A DNA stretch of 64,000 nt from Amedibacillus dolichus DSM 3991 (GCF_000154285.1 NZ_DS483477.1:124001-188000); one strand, 5' to 3'. Shown: positions 1 to 9,468, counted from the first letter of the stretch. The notes: generated from the letters alone by a model not told the origin. Made by a program: numbers and translations.

Positions 1-594
1 CCGGATAAATTTGTTCTTAAATGTACTAATGGTAGTGGTAGCGTGATTGTTTGTGATAATATAAATAATTTTGATATAGAAGATGCTAAAAAAGAAATGG
101 GTAGGTGGCTTGTTGATGATTATTATAAGGAAAAAAAGGAATTACAGTATAGAGATGTAAAAAATAGAATAATCATTGAAGAGTATCTTGAGGATAGTTC
201 AAAATCATTGACAGATTATAAATTTTATGTATTTAATGGAAAAGTAGAATATTTTGCTGTATTTTATGATAGATATACAAATAAATCAGTGGATACATTT
301 AGAGTAGATGGAAAAAAATTAGAAAATGTAAAAGTTTGTAATATTCCTAATAGTAATTATGAATTTGAATATGATGAAAAAATAAAACAAATGATTAGGT
401 TATCAGAAATCTTATCAAGATGCTTTACTTTTGTTAGAGTGGATTTTTATTTAGTGAAAGGAAAAATCATATTTGGTGAATTGACATTTACAGATGGAGC
501 TGGATCAGATCCTTGGAATCCAATATCTTTTGATAAAGAAATAGGGGCAAAAATACCGCTATGTGAAATTTTAAAGGAAGGAAGAGTATTATGA
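1..594 (+). CDS. TupA-like ATP-grasp protein, C-terminal part (5' truncated)
   Basis: The frame is open from the first base of the window, so the true start lies upstream. What remains (about 197 residues) matches the second half of TupA-like ATP-grasp proteins, found in polysaccharide clusters and thought to join amino or carboxylic acids to sugars or teichuronic-type polymers. Visible features are the FVLKCTNGSGS segment at the edge (nucleotide-binding loop), the IIIEEYL strand, the DYKFYVFNGK motif and the acidic metal-binding region FVRVDFYLV...FGELTFTDGAG typical of this family. The stop overlaps the next ATG by four bases, so it is the upstream member of the polysaccharide operon. The family call is solid; the substrate is unknown. 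Confidence 0.8.
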   Translation, partial: PDKFVLKCTNGSGSVIVCDNINNFDIEDAKKEMGRWLVDDYYKEKKELQYRDVKNRIIIEEYLEDSSKSLTDYKFYVFNGKVEYFAVFYDRYTNKSVDTFRVDGKKLENVKVCNIPNSNYEFEYDEKIKQMIRLSEILSRCFTFVRVDFYLVKGKIIFGELTFTDGAGSDPWNPISFDKEIGAKIPLCEILKEGRVL

Positions 595-1643
595 GAGTGT
601 TAGTTATAGGTCCTGACATAGAAAAGTCAAAAGGTGGTATGTCAACAGTAATTAAAGAAATTAATGAAGATAAAGACTTACGAAGTAATGTAGAAATTGA
701 TATATTTTCATCATATGTAGATGGAAATAAAGCGTATATTCTACTATATTCATTTATCGCTATAGTAAAATTTATTTTATTTTATAGAAATTATGATGTT
801 TACCATATTCATTGTGCTTCATATGGAAGCACTTTTAGAAAGGGGATATATATTTATTTAGTAAAGTTATTCAATAAAAAAGCTATTTTGCATATCCACG
901 GAGCAGAATATCTAGTGTTTTTTGAGAAATCTAAACATAAAAATTTAATTATTAAAATATTGAATAAAGCTGACTTAGTGATAGCTCTGTCAAATGAATG
1001 GAAGAGGAATTTTGAAAAAACATTTCATATAGAAAATTGTATTGCTATAGAAAATGGAATTGATGTAGAGAAATATTCTAGTTGCAGTGGAGTAAAAAAA
1101 AATAATTATAATATTGTTATGTTAGGAAGGCTAGGCACAAGAAAAGGTACATATGATTTAATAAATACAATTGAAAGAGTTGTAACCCACTTTCCCAATT
1201 TAAAATGTTATATGGCAGGCGACGGAGAAATAAATAAGTGTATAACGCTAATTGAAAAAAAGAATTTAAAAAAAAATGTGTTCTGTTTGGGATGGGTAAA
1301 TTTAACTAGGAAAACTGAAATTTTGAAAGATTCAAATATACTAGTGCTTCCCTCCTATAATGAAGGATTACCAATGGCTATTTTGGAAGGGATGGCTTCA
1401 GGAAAAGCTATAATCAGTACAAATGTTGGAGCAATACCAGAAGTTATATCATCTGAAAAAAATGGAATTTTAATTCATCCTGGCGATATAGAAGCATTGG
1501 AAAATGCTATTATTAGGTTATTTACAGATTATAATTTAGTAAAAGAAATGTCAAAAAATAATAGGAAGAAAATAATAGAAGAATTTAGTACAAAAAAAAT
1601 GCATGAGGAAATATTAAAATGTTATAGAAAGGTGTTTATATGA
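591..1643 (+). CDS. GT4-family glycosyltransferase
   Basis: The 350-residue protein has the two-Rossmann GT-B layout. The N-terminal acceptor half includes HIHGAEY, which follows the usual HxHG pattern. The C-terminal donor half carries VMLGRLGTRKG, then LPSYNEGLPMAILEGMASGKAII with the EGLPMAILE nucleotide-sugar binding motif of GT4 enzymes (residues about 255-275). It probably transfers a sugar from an NDP-sugar to the lipid-linked repeat unit at the cytoplasmic membrane face. The start overlaps the upstream stop (ATGA) and the 3' end overlaps the next start by four bases, so it is translationally coupled on both sides. Specificity cannot be read from the sequence. Confidence 0.9.
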   Translation: MRVLVIGPDIEKSKGGMSTVIKEINEDKDLRSNVEIDIFSSYVDGNKAYILLYSFIAIVKFILFYRNYDVYHIHCASYGSTFRKGIYIYLVKLFNKKAILHIHGAEYLVFFEKSKHKNLIIKILNKADLVIALSNEWKRNFEKTFHIENCIAIENGIDVEKYSSCSGVKKNNYNIVMLGRLGTRKGTYDLINTIERVVTHFPNLKCYMAGDGEINKCITLIEKKNLKKNVFCLGWVNLTRKTEILKDSNILVLPSYNEGLPMAILEGMASGKAIISTNVGAIPEVISSEKNGILIHPGDIEALENAIIRLFTDYNLVKEMSKNNRKKIIEEFSTKKMHEEILKCYRKVFI

Positions 1644-2809
1644 ATAAAGTAGGATTAAGTGTCTGTTATGATACAAAAAATTTTGGTAGTCAATTGCAGG
1701 TGTTGGCAACTATTAATCAAATAGAAAAATTAGGATATGATACAGAAATTATTAGATATAAAAAAAAGATTTCTTTATCACTTATAATACAAAATATTCC
1801 ACGACTTTTTAATGGGCAATATATAAATGGACTCATAAAGAGTAATAAAAAAAATAAATTATTGTCAAAATATCCAGAGATTGTGGATAATATAAAAATT
1901 AGAAATAATAGATTTTCTAAATTCGCTAATGATAATTTTATAAATGTTTCAAATTTCTATTATGGGTGGCATTCATTGAAAAATGCTGCAAAGAAAAATT
2001 ATGATATGTTTTTATGCGGAAGTGATCAATTATGGTTACCAAGTAATTTAGAAAGTCATTTTTATACATTGGAATATGCCCCAAATGAAAAACCTAAAAT
2101 TTCATATGCTACTAGCTTCGGTGTCGGAGAAATTCCTTGGTATCAAAAAAATAGAACAAAAAAATATCTGAATAGACTAAACCATATAAGTACAAGAGAA
2201 TTAAAAGGGGCAGAGATAATTAATGACCTAACAGGTAGAGATGTACAAGTTGTATGTGATCCGACATTACTTTTAACGAAAGAGGAGTGGGATAAACTTA
2301 TTCCAAATCACACTGTTGTTAATGAAAAATACATTTTTTGTTATTTTTTAGGAGAAAATGAGAATCATAGGTTACAGGCTCAAAAGTTAGCAAATCAATT
2401 TAACTTAAAAATTGTAACTATTCCGTTTTTAGATAATTACGTAGAAATAGATAGATTTTTTGGTGATTATAGTTTATATGACATAGATACAAATGATTTT
2501 GTTAATTTAATTCGAAATGCAGAATTTGTTTTAACGGATTCATTCCATGGTACGATTTTCTCTATATTAAATAACAAAAAATTTATTACATTTAATCGTT
2601 TTGATTCGAAATCAAAAAACTCAAGAAATTCCCGTATTGATAGTTTATTTAAGGTATTAAATATTCAAGAACGTAGATATAATTCAAAATTAGAATTGTC
2701 TGAACAGATTATTAAAGATATTGATTATGGCACTGTAATTAATAATGTAGAGTCATTAAGAAATGATTCGATTAATTATTTGACTAATGCCTTAGCTGCG
2801 AGTGAATAA
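1640..2809 (+). CDS. Polysaccharide pyruvyl transferase family protein (first copy)
   Basis: The 389-residue protein belongs to the polysaccharide pyruvyl transferase family (CsaB/WcaK-like, PF04230). Supporting segments are the N-terminal CYDTKNFGSQLQ, the CGSDQLWLP motif near residue 130, and TDSFHGTIFSILNNKKFI near residue 300, the conserved histidine-containing region. Members add ketal-linked pyruvate to sugars from phosphoenolpyruvate. In many anaerobe clusters this subtype sits beside an F420-hydrogenase-beta-like ferredoxin protein, exactly as here. Starts with ATG overlapping the upstream stop. A second, diverged member lies at 5235. Confidence 0.87.
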   Translation: MNKVGLSVCYDTKNFGSQLQVLATINQIEKLGYDTEIIRYKKKISLSLIIQNIPRLFNGQYINGLIKSNKKNKLLSKYPEIVDNIKIRNNRFSKFANDNFINVSNFYYGWHSLKNAAKKNYDMFLCGSDQLWLPSNLESHFYTLEYAPNEKPKISYATSFGVGEIPWYQKNRTKKYLNRLNHISTRELKGAEIINDLTGRDVQVVCDPTLLLTKEEWDKLIPNHTVVNEKYIFCYFLGENENHRLQAQKLANQFNLKIVTIPFLDNYVEIDRFFGDYSLYDIDTNDFVNLIRNAEFVLTDSFHGTIFSILNNKKFITFNRFDSKSKNSRNSRIDSLFKVLNIQERRYNSKLELSEQIIKDIDYGTVINNVESLRNDSINYLTNALAASE

Positions 2810-2810
2810 T

Positions 2811-3989
2811 ATGATAGATAAATTAAAAAAAGATGAATGTTGTGGATGTACTAGCTGTTATAATGCATGTCCAACTTCTGCTATTACATTAAGAAAAGAT
2901 GAATTAGGATATCTGTATCCTAGTATAGATGAAAAAAAATGTGTTAAATGCAATCTATGCGAAAAAGTATGTCCATCGCTAAATAAAAAGGCGGATGTAA
3001 AGATAAAAAATGCATATATAGGTAGAAGTGTTTCAAGCTTCGTTTTAGATAACTCAGCATCTGGTGGTATAGCGACTGCCTTAGCCTTGAATTTCGTAAA
3101 AAGAGGAGCTATTGTATATGGTGCTGTATATAATGATAAATTTGAGGTTGTTCATAGTAGAATAGACAAAGAAGAAGATATACACAAAATTAGCGGTTCA
3201 AAATATATCCAAAGTAAAATCGGAGATACTTTTAAAAATATAGAGTTAGACTTAATATCAGGGAAAGATGTTTTGTTTATAGGTACACCTTGTCAGGTTA
3301 ATGGTTTAAATACATTCATTCGGTCAAATAAAGAAAATCTTTATACTATCGATTTTGTTTGTCATGGAGTTTGTTCACCGTCTATTTGGTCCGACTATAT
3401 TCATTTTATAGAACATAAAAATAAATCTAACATAGAAAAAGTTGATTTTAGGGATAAAATGATAGGATATAGAAGTACTGGAATGGGTATTGAATTTAAA
3501 AATGGGAAAAAATATTTTGGAAGTCCTAGGATTGACCTAATGCTAAAAATATTTTATAGTGATAAATTATCTAGAGATGCTTGTTATAATTGTGAAAATA
3601 AATCTACAAATAGATTAAGTGATTTGACTTTGTTTGATTGTTGGAATCCTTCTGATTATTTAGATATAGAAGATGATAATAGAGGTTATACAAAAATATT
3701 AGTTAATACTGAAAATGGGCAAAAAATAATTAATTATTGCAAAGATATTATTGTATATCAAGTTAACTATAAACAAATTTTACCTAAAAAAGCAAAAAAT
3801 GCATATAACAGTAGTATAGGTAGACAAGAAGATAGAAACGATATTATTCAAGAATATATATATAAGGGATTTGAAATATGTGTTGATAAATTTTTTAAAG
3901 TATCCATTTTTGATAATTTAGTAGAAAAACTTAAACTTTTATTGAATAAAGTAGGAGTGTTAGCAATTTTTACAAAAATAAAAAGGTAG
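2811..3989 (+). CDS. Coenzyme F420 hydrogenase/dehydrogenase beta-subunit-type iron-sulfur protein
   Basis: The N-terminus holds two ferredoxin-type 4Fe-4S motifs, CCGCTSCYNACP and CVKCNLCEKVCP (first about 55 residues). A FrhB-like domain follows, with GTPCQVNGL, the FVCHGVCSP segment and a later cysteine cluster DACYNCENK. The protein probably transfers electrons through a flavin and Fe-S clusters, and in polysaccharide operons it is found next to pyruvyl transferases; its reaction there is not established. I prefer ATG 2811. An in-frame GTG at 2802 overlaps the upstream stop and cannot be excluded. There are no membrane segments, so it is cytoplasmic. Confidence 0.83.
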   Translation: MIDKLKKDECCGCTSCYNACPTSAITLRKDELGYLYPSIDEKKCVKCNLCEKVCPSLNKKADVKIKNAYIGRSVSSFVLDNSASGGIATALALNFVKRGAIVYGAVYNDKFEVVHSRIDKEEDIHKISGSKYIQSKIGDTFKNIELDLISGKDVLFIGTPCQVNGLNTFIRSNKENLYTIDFVCHGVCSPSIWSDYIHFIEHKNKSNIEKVDFRDKMIGYRSTGMGIEFKNGKKYFGSPRIDLMLKIFYSDKLSRDACYNCENKSTNRLSDLTLFDCWNPSDYLDIEDDNRGYTKILVNTENGQKIINYCKDIIVYQVNYKQILPKKAKNAYNSSIGRQEDRNDIIQEYIYKGFEICVDKFFKVSIFDNLVEKLKLLLNKVGVLAIFTKIKR

Positions 3990-3999
3990 GTGATGGATA

Positions 4000-5238
4000 T
4001 TGCATTTAAATAAAATCTATCTTAAATCGGTATTCATGTTAGTAATTATAATATTAACAATGTTATCGCATGTGTTGAATATAGGATTCATAGGTGAATT
4101 TATATATGTTTGGGCTGTTTTTTATTTAGTTATTATAGGGGTAAAACGAAACCGGCTGAATAAAATCCATATTAAAATATTATTTTTACTTATTTTAATT
4201 CTAATGATTGGAATAATAGGAAATTTATTGGCAATATATAAGCCACCATTTAAGGGAATAGTAATGGATATTGTTAACTTTACTAAATTACCAATATGTT
4301 TCATTAGTTTTTCATTATTTTGGGATAATACATCTTTTATTGTTAAAGAAGATACTATGCATATGATTACTTTATTTGCAAAGATTTTTACAGCTATAGC
4401 GTTTTTGAGTTTGATTTTAAATTTTATATTACCAATAGGTATGGGGGACGATATAAGATATGGAATTGAATCATTTAAGTTTATTTATGATTCTGCGGCT
4501 TGGTTAAATCAATATTGGATATTTATTGTTATTGTTTTATTTGCAAGTATTTCGTTAAATCGTAAAAATTCAACATTTTTATTTTTAGCTCTAATCGTCT
4601 GGTCCTTTACGTTAAGAAGTAGAGCAATTGCACTAGTTTTTATAACTGTATTGATATATTTAATTATAACTAAAAAGCAATATGTGGATGATTTTAAAAA
4701 AAGATTTTTAAAAAAAAGGTATATTATTTCAATCACTATATTAATGGGGATTCTAGGATTAAGTTCGATAAAAAAATACTTTTTAGGAATAAAAGTTACT
4801 GCTAGGCAATTATTATTAGAAAATGGAATTACTATTATGAAAGATTATTTTCCTTTCGGATCAGGATTAGCGACATACGGTACCGAAGCAGCAAAAAAAT
4901 TTTATTCACCTTTATACCATGAATATAATTTATCATCCTTTTGGGCGCTTAAAGAAAACGGTACTGAATTAACTGATACATTTTGGCCGGCAGTAGGAGC
5001 ACAAATAGGTTTTTTTGGTTTACTGCTATATATTTGTTTAATCGTTACAATCTTCAAATATTGCATCTATAATACCCGCAAATCACCATTCTTTTTTGGA
5101 AGTGTTATTATATATGGAATATATTTATTTGTATCATCAACAGCTACTGGAATCTTTTTTTCAGATTTAACAGCTATTTTTATAACAGTGATATGTTTAT
5201 TTATTTCATTAGAGAAAGGCAGGAATTTTAATAAATGA
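4000..5238 (+). CDS. Wzy/O-antigen-ligase-like polysaccharide polymerase
   Basis: The 412-residue protein is very hydrophobic, with roughly ten membrane segments along its length and one larger non-membrane loop around residues 270-330 rich in aromatic and charged residues. This is the usual layout of Wzy polymerases and WaaL-type ligases. Sequence identity in this group is low, so the call rests on topology and position between pyruvyl transferase genes and the flippase. The start is a TTG at 4000 preceded by AGGTAGGTG; the nearby ATG at 3994 reads into a stop at once. Its 3' end overlaps the next start by four bases. Probable role: polymerising flipped repeat units outside the membrane. Confidence 0.72.
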   Translation: MHLNKIYLKSVFMLVIIILTMLSHVLNIGFIGEFIYVWAVFYLVIIGVKRNRLNKIHIKILFLLILILMIGIIGNLLAIYKPPFKGIVMDIVNFTKLPICFISFSLFWDNTSFIVKEDTMHMITLFAKIFTAIAFLSLILNFILPIGMGDDIRYGIESFKFIYDSAAWLNQYWIFIVIVLFASISLNRKNSTFLFLALIVWSFTLRSRAIALVFITVLIYLIITKKQYVDDFKKRFLKKRYIISITILMGILGLSSIKKYFLGIKVTARQLLLENGITIMKDYFPFGSGLATYGTEAAKKFYSPLYHEYNLSSFWALKENGTELTDTFWPAVGAQIGFFGLLLYICLIVTIFKYCIYNTRKSPFFFGSVIIYGIYLFVSSTATGIFFSDLTAIFITVICLFISLEKGRNFNK

Positions 5239-6206
5239 AAACTGTAGTATTGTTTGACCCAAGCATTAGATCATTGAATATGGGAGATCATATTATAATG
5301 AAATCTGCAAAAGATGAATTAAAAGAAATTATATCTGATAAATTTTTAATTCATTGCGCGACTCATCAACCCCCTGTAACTTGTTATCAAAATACAAGAT
5401 TAAATCCCAAAATTAAAATTTATGATGACGCTCAATTTAAATTTATTTGCGGTTCAAATTTATTATGGAAGAATTTAATGATACCAAGACCAACATTTAA
5501 TGTAAATTTATTTAATACCAAGATTTACGAAAATAGTATTTTAATGGGTGTTGGTACAAATTCCTCCAATAAAAATGCTAATTTATATACTCGCATTATT
5601 TATAATAGGATTTTATCAGAAAAATTTTATCATAGCGTACGTGATGAAAGAACAAAAAGATTTGTTGAAAGTTTAGGATTTAAAGCTATAAATACAGGAT
5701 GTCCAACAATGTGGAAGTTTAATAAGGAGTTTTGCAAACAAATTCCGACACATAAATCATCTAAAGTAGTTTTCACATTAACCGATTACAGTCAAGAACA
5801 AAGAGAAGATCAAGAGCTAATCAATATTTTGGTTAAGAATTATGAGAAAGTTTATTTTTGGCTACAAGGAGCATCTGATGAAGAATATTTTGATTCTTTG
5901 GCAAATACTAAAGGTATAATTAAAGTTGCGCCGACATTAGAAGCATATGAAGCCATTTTAAATGAAGGCGATATAGATTATGTGGGAACAAGACTTCATG
6001 CAGGAATGTATGCAATGCAACATAAAGTTAGAACAATTATTTTAGCAATTGATAATAGAGTCAGAGATATGAAAGAAACATATCATATTAATACAGTTGA
6101 ACGAACGGATATAAATAGCTTAGATTCATTAGTAAATTCAACAATCACAACGCAAATTTCTATTAATGAAAATAATATTAATGAATGGATGTCTCAATTT
6201 AAGTGA
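5235..6206 (+). CDS. Polysaccharide pyruvyl transferase family protein (second copy)
   Basis: The 323-residue protein has the PF04230 signature in a form different from the copy at 1640: an N-terminal NMGDHIIMKSA, then MGVGTNSS, SVRDERTKRFVESLG (the conserved xRDxxS/T-like region) and YVGTRLHAGMYAM near residue 255, holding the characteristic G-T-R-x-H. It is coupled to the upstream polymerase by a four-base overlap. Two pyruvyl transferase homologues in one operon suggest either two pyruvylated residues or that one copy has another transferase role. The fold assignment is firm, the reaction is inferred. Confidence 0.83.
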   Translation: MKTVVLFDPSIRSLNMGDHIIMKSAKDELKEIISDKFLIHCATHQPPVTCYQNTRLNPKIKIYDDAQFKFICGSNLLWKNLMIPRPTFNVNLFNTKIYENSILMGVGTNSSNKNANLYTRIIYNRILSEKFYHSVRDERTKRFVESLGFKAINTGCPTMWKFNKEFCKQIPTHKSSKVVFTLTDYSQEQREDQELINILVKNYEKVYFWLQGASDEEYFDSLANTKGIIKVAPTLEAYEAILNEGDIDYVGTRLHAGMYAMQHKVRTIILAIDNRVRDMKETYHINTVERTDINSLDSLVNSTITTQISINENNINEWMSQFK

Positions 6207-6213
6207 GTGAATA

Positions 6214-7614
6214 ATGAGTAGAGAAAAAAACTTATTGAAAAATATTTTTGTGTTAGGATTGGGGAAAGTTTTACCAAGATTTTTTAGTTTGTTTACATTG
6301 CCGATTATAACCTTTTATTTATCACAGGAGGAATTTGGAACCTATGATTTAATTACAACAATGGTCTCATTTTTCCTACCACTTGTTACTTTACAAATGC
6401 AATCTGCTGCATTTAGATTTTTATTAAATAATAGGGAGAATAAAGATTATTGTGAAATAATAATATCGAATATTTTACTATTTACATTTATATCCTCATC
6501 AATAGGATTAGGTGTACTGTTTCTTTTTTTAATTAAAGTTCCTTTTATATTAAGAGTTTTAATAGTTTTATATTATTTTATAGATACTTATTTTAATACA
6601 GTTCAACAGATAGCTAGAGGATTATCAAAGAATAAAGTGTATTCAACTAGTGTTATCGTTTGTACCGTTATTGAATTTTTTTCAATTTTGTTATTTGTTG
6701 TTTATTTAGAATTTTCATTGAATGGATTGATATGTGCATTGATTTTATCATGTTTTGTTGCTTCAATCTATATTACAATGGAGTTGAATATTTTAAAATA
6801 TTTCAAATATTCAAGAAGGTCAAAGAAAGTAATTTTAGAATTATTATCCTATTCTTGGCCACTAATTCCAAACTCATTATCTTCTTGGGTTATGCAGTTA
6901 TCTGATAGAGTAATTATTAGCCTGTTTCTAGGTGTTTCTTCTAATGCTGTATACGCTGTAGCCAATAAAATTCCTAATTTATTTAGTCTTGTTCAGGGAA
7001 CTTTTAATATGGCTTGGCAAGAAAATGCAAGTTTAGCAATTGATGATTCTGATTCTGATTTATATTATAGTAAAATGTTCTCTTTAACATTTGGAGTATT
7101 AGTAGGAATTCTCTCATTTACGATTGCTGCAACACCTCTTTTATTTAAAATTTTAATTAAAGGTAATTATCAATCTTCTTATAATCATATTCCAATTTTA
7201 TTTTTAGCAGCTTTTTTTAGTAGTATATCGTCATATATTGGTGGAATATATATTGCGTATAAAAGAACAAAAGAAATTGGTTATACAACATTAATTGCTG
7301 CTTTAATAAATGCTTTTATAAATTTTGCTTTAATAAAAAAAATTGGAGTATATGCGGCTTCGATATCAACTTTGATTAGTTATTTTTTCCTTGCATCATA
7401 CCGTATGATAAAAGTTCGCGATTTTCAAAAAATCGAATACGATTTATATAAATTTATTGGAGCAATAGCATTATTGATAATGATGTGTTTTATTTGTTTT
7501 TGCAAAATTCTAGTGTTAGATATATTTAATATTTTGATTGCCGTAATTATATCTTTCTTTTTTAATCAAGAATTAATAAAAATGATTTTCAAAAAATTTC
7601 GAGGTAATTTATGA
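6214..7614 (+). CDS. Wzx-type polysaccharide flippase (MOP superfamily)
   Basis: The 466-residue protein has about twelve to fourteen hydrophobic segments and starts with LGLGKVLPRFFSLFTLPIIT, a very common opening of PST/MATE-like exporters of lipid-linked oligosaccharides. It also carries the usual RGLSKNKVYS loop and the SWPLIPNSLSSWVMQLSDR segment in mid-protein. It would flip undecaprenyl-linked repeat units to the outer membrane face for the polymerase at 4000. It begins seven bases after the preceding stop and overlaps the next gene by four bases, so it is part of the same operon. Confidence 0.88.
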   Translation: MSREKNLLKNIFVLGLGKVLPRFFSLFTLPIITFYLSQEEFGTYDLITTMVSFFLPLVTLQMQSAAFRFLLNNRENKDYCEIIISNILLFTFISSSIGLGVLFLFLIKVPFILRVLIVLYYFIDTYFNTVQQIARGLSKNKVYSTSVIVCTVIEFFSILLFVVYLEFSLNGLICALILSCFVASIYITMELNILKYFKYSRRSKKVILELLSYSWPLIPNSLSSWVMQLSDRVIISLFLGVSSNAVYAVANKIPNLFSLVQGTFNMAWQENASLAIDDSDSDLYYSKMFSLTFGVLVGILSFTIAATPLLFKILIKGNYQSSYNHIPILFLAAFFSSISSYIGGIYIAYKRTKEIGYTTLIAALINAFINFALIKKIGVYAASISTLISYFFLASYRMIKVRDFQKIEYDLYKFIGAIALLIMMCFICFCKILVLDIFNILIAVIISFFFNQELIKMIFKKFRGNL

Positions 7615-8177
7615 GTAAAAAATTAAAAGTTAGAAAAAGGTATTTGTTAAAAGCAACAATTGAATTTATGGAAAGAATTAGATTTTATTTAATTCCGACA
7701 GCACAAGGCAGAATTAAATGGTTGAAAAAACATAATAAATTCGCATATATTGGTGAACATGTTCACTATCAACCCCGTAAATATCCAACAGATTCAAAAA
7801 ATATTAAGATTCACAATAATGTTGCAATTGCATCAAATGTAGAATTTACTGCACATGATATTATTCATTTTGTATTTGATGGACAAGAAGGGAAACGTAC
7901 ATATAAAGAATATGAAGGGTGTATTGAAATTTTAGACAATGTTTTTATTGGCGCGGGTACTAGGATTTTACCGAATGTAAAAATTGGACCTAATAGTATA
8001 ATTGCTGCTGAGTCTTTGGTGGTTAAAGATGTTCCAGAAGGAACTATTGTTGGTGGTAATCCTGCAAAAGTTATAGGTAATTTTGATGACTTAAAGAAAA
8101 AAAGAAAAATGTATTCAGATAGTCATCAAAATTTTAATAATAGCAAGTTATGGGATGAATTTTATAGGAAAGAGTGA
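7611..8177 (+). CDS. Hexapeptide-repeat acyltransferase
   Basis: The 188-residue protein has the left-handed beta-helix pattern of imperfect hexapeptides in its second half, for example IGAGTRILPNVKIGPNSII, and ends with the VPEGTIVGGNPAKVIG motif of LbH O-acetyltransferases (WbbJ/CapG type). A histidine in FTAHDIIHF may correspond to the catalytic one of maltose O-acetyltransferase-like enzymes. It probably O-acetylates the polysaccharide from acetyl-CoA. It is the last gene of the AT-rich operon, and no clear rho-independent terminator follows directly. Confidence 0.85.
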   Translation: MSKKLKVRKRYLLKATIEFMERIRFYLIPTAQGRIKWLKKHNKFAYIGEHVHYQPRKYPTDSKNIKIHNNVAIASNVEFTAHDIIHFVFDGQEGKRTYKEYEGCIEILDNVFIGAGTRILPNVKIGPNSIIAAESLVVKDVPEGTIVGGNPAKVIGNFDDLKKKRKMYSDSHQNFNNSKLWDEFYRKE

Positions 8178-8543
8178 TGGTTTTGTTGAAAATAGTCGAG
8201 AATTTGTGAAGAATTTTGCTATGATTTGGAAGTTGAGTCATATTTTTATGTTTACAGGTTTTAATCTAATGATTTTAGAAAAAATTCGAGGTTGGAAGTT
8301 TAGAGTACAATTGCTGAATTGATTCATGCAGATTAGATTTTATTGAAAGTAAGAAAAGAACATTGACATGGGATGGATTTCTACAACTGCAAAATAACCA
8401 GTAGATTGTAATGTTCATGATTACCTCCCAAATAGTAGAGTAAATATAAAATTATTTTACTGTAGATTGAGGAGGATGTTTTATGAATGTTCAAAAAGTA
8501 TTGCATAAAGTAAAAAAACAGCAAAGGTTGTCGTAAAAGAATT
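8178..8543. other. Intergenic DNA with no intact gene, probably decayed
   Basis: No frame longer than a few dozen codons survives in this AT-rich stretch. A short open piece around 8330-8400 (reading ESKKRTLTWDGF) looks protein-like but is bounded by stops, so it may be another gene remnant that I cannot name. A plausible ribosome-binding site and ATG occur near 8470-8485 (AGGAGG then ATG), but the frame stops after 17 codons. The stretch separates the polysaccharide operon from the IS66 remnant. Confidence 0.5.
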
Positions 8544-8815
8544 ATGCCAAAACCAGTTATACCTTTTCCTTATAGATCTACTAGCAATATCGCACATATT
8601 ATGTATCAAAAATATGTTAATGCAGTACCATTATATAGATAGGAACAGATTGGAAAAATCTGGGATAAAGCTAAGCCGTGCAACGATGGCGAACTGAATC
8701 ATATGGAGTTCGATGAATTGTTGAAACCTTTAGGCGAATGGATGCATAAAACGATATTAGAAAAAATATCCGCATGCAGATGGAAACTGTGATGTGGGTT
8801 ATGAATGAATTTGTC
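8544..8815 (+). pseudogene. IS66-family transposase remnant
   Basis: Conceptual translation, shifting frames, recovers consecutive IS66 transposase motifs: KPVIPFPYRS, IAHIMYQKYVNAVPLYR, DWKNLG, IKLSRATMAN, ELLKPLGEWMHK, and (after removing one extra base near 8780) HADETVMWVMNE, the region of the first catalytic aspartate. Between them lie nonsense codons (R-stop-EQ at about 8641, a TGA where Trp is expected after TMAN) and at least three frameshifts. Only the central part of a roughly 500-residue transposase is left and no inverted repeats are evident. It sits between the AT-rich polysaccharide operon and more typical chromosomal genes. Confidence 0.8.
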
Positions 8816-8837
8816 ATATAGTTTCTTTTGGAATATG

Positions 8838-8888
8838 AAAAAGTGGAAGGTATTCAGCGTAGTTAGTGCTGGTTCAATCCACTTTTTA
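8838..8888. terminator. Bidirectional stem-loop terminator
   Basis: AAAAAGTGG (8838-8846) pairs with CCACTTTTT (8879-8887). The T-run on the plus side and the A-run on the opposite side allow termination in both directions. It lies just past the stop of the minus-strand deacylase gene and after the IS66 remnant. Confidence 0.65.
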
Positions 8889-8895
8889 TTAACGC

Positions 8896-9369
8896 TTACA
8901 CAATATCCGCTGTTTTGGCATGTATAAATTCCAATAGCAAAACAGGAGACATGGCAATCTGTATCCCTATCTTACCACCGCTGAAATAAATTTTATCAAA
9001 TCGTAATGCGGATTCATGCAGTACGGTTGGATAGGCTTTCTTCATGCCGATTGGAGAACAGCCTCCGCGAATATATCCACTGATAGAAAGCAGATTCTTA
9101 ACATGAATCATTTCAAGACTTTTTTCATTGACACATCTTGCACATTTCTTTAGGTCAAGTTCACAATCGACAGGAACCATAAAAACATAATAATGCCTTG
9201 TATTTGAGGTTAATACCAAGGTTTTAAAAACCTGCTGAGGCTGTTGATGCAGCTTAGCTGCTACCTGCAAGCCATCAACCGCTTCCCCTTGATGCTCATA
9301 AGTCAAAACTTCATATTCTAATTTTGCTTTATCCAATATGCGCATGGCATTTGTTTTTGTTATGTTCAT
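8896..9369 (-). CDS. ybaK: Cys-tRNA(Pro)/Cys-tRNA(Cys) deacylase, YbaK/EbsC family
   Basis: The 157-residue protein matches the single-domain YbaK/EbsC family in length and motifs: TNAMRILDKAKLEYEV at the N-terminus, the VFKTLVL strand containing the conserved Lys, and RGGCSPIGMKK near residue 105, the GxxSPxG substrate-binding segment. It hydrolyses misacylated Cys-tRNA(Pro) in the cytoplasm. Transcribed alone on the minus strand and divergent from the HAD gene at 9469. The rho-type hairpin at 8838-8888 ends its transcript. Confidence 0.9.
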   Translation of the reverse strand: MNITKTNAMRILDKAKLEYEVLTYEHQGEAVDGLQVAAKLHQQPQQVFKTLVLTSNTRHYYVFMVPVDCELDLKKCARCVNEKSLEMIHVKNLLSISGYIRGGCSPIGMKKAYPTVLHESALRFDKIYFSGGKIGIQIAMSPVLLLEFIHAKTADIV

Positions 9370-9468
9370 AAAATCACCATAAAAAGTATATCACAAAACA
9401 CGTAATGGATAACTTCAAATTTTATCTTTGAGATGCTATAATGTTGCTGGTTAAAAGGGTGATGCTAG

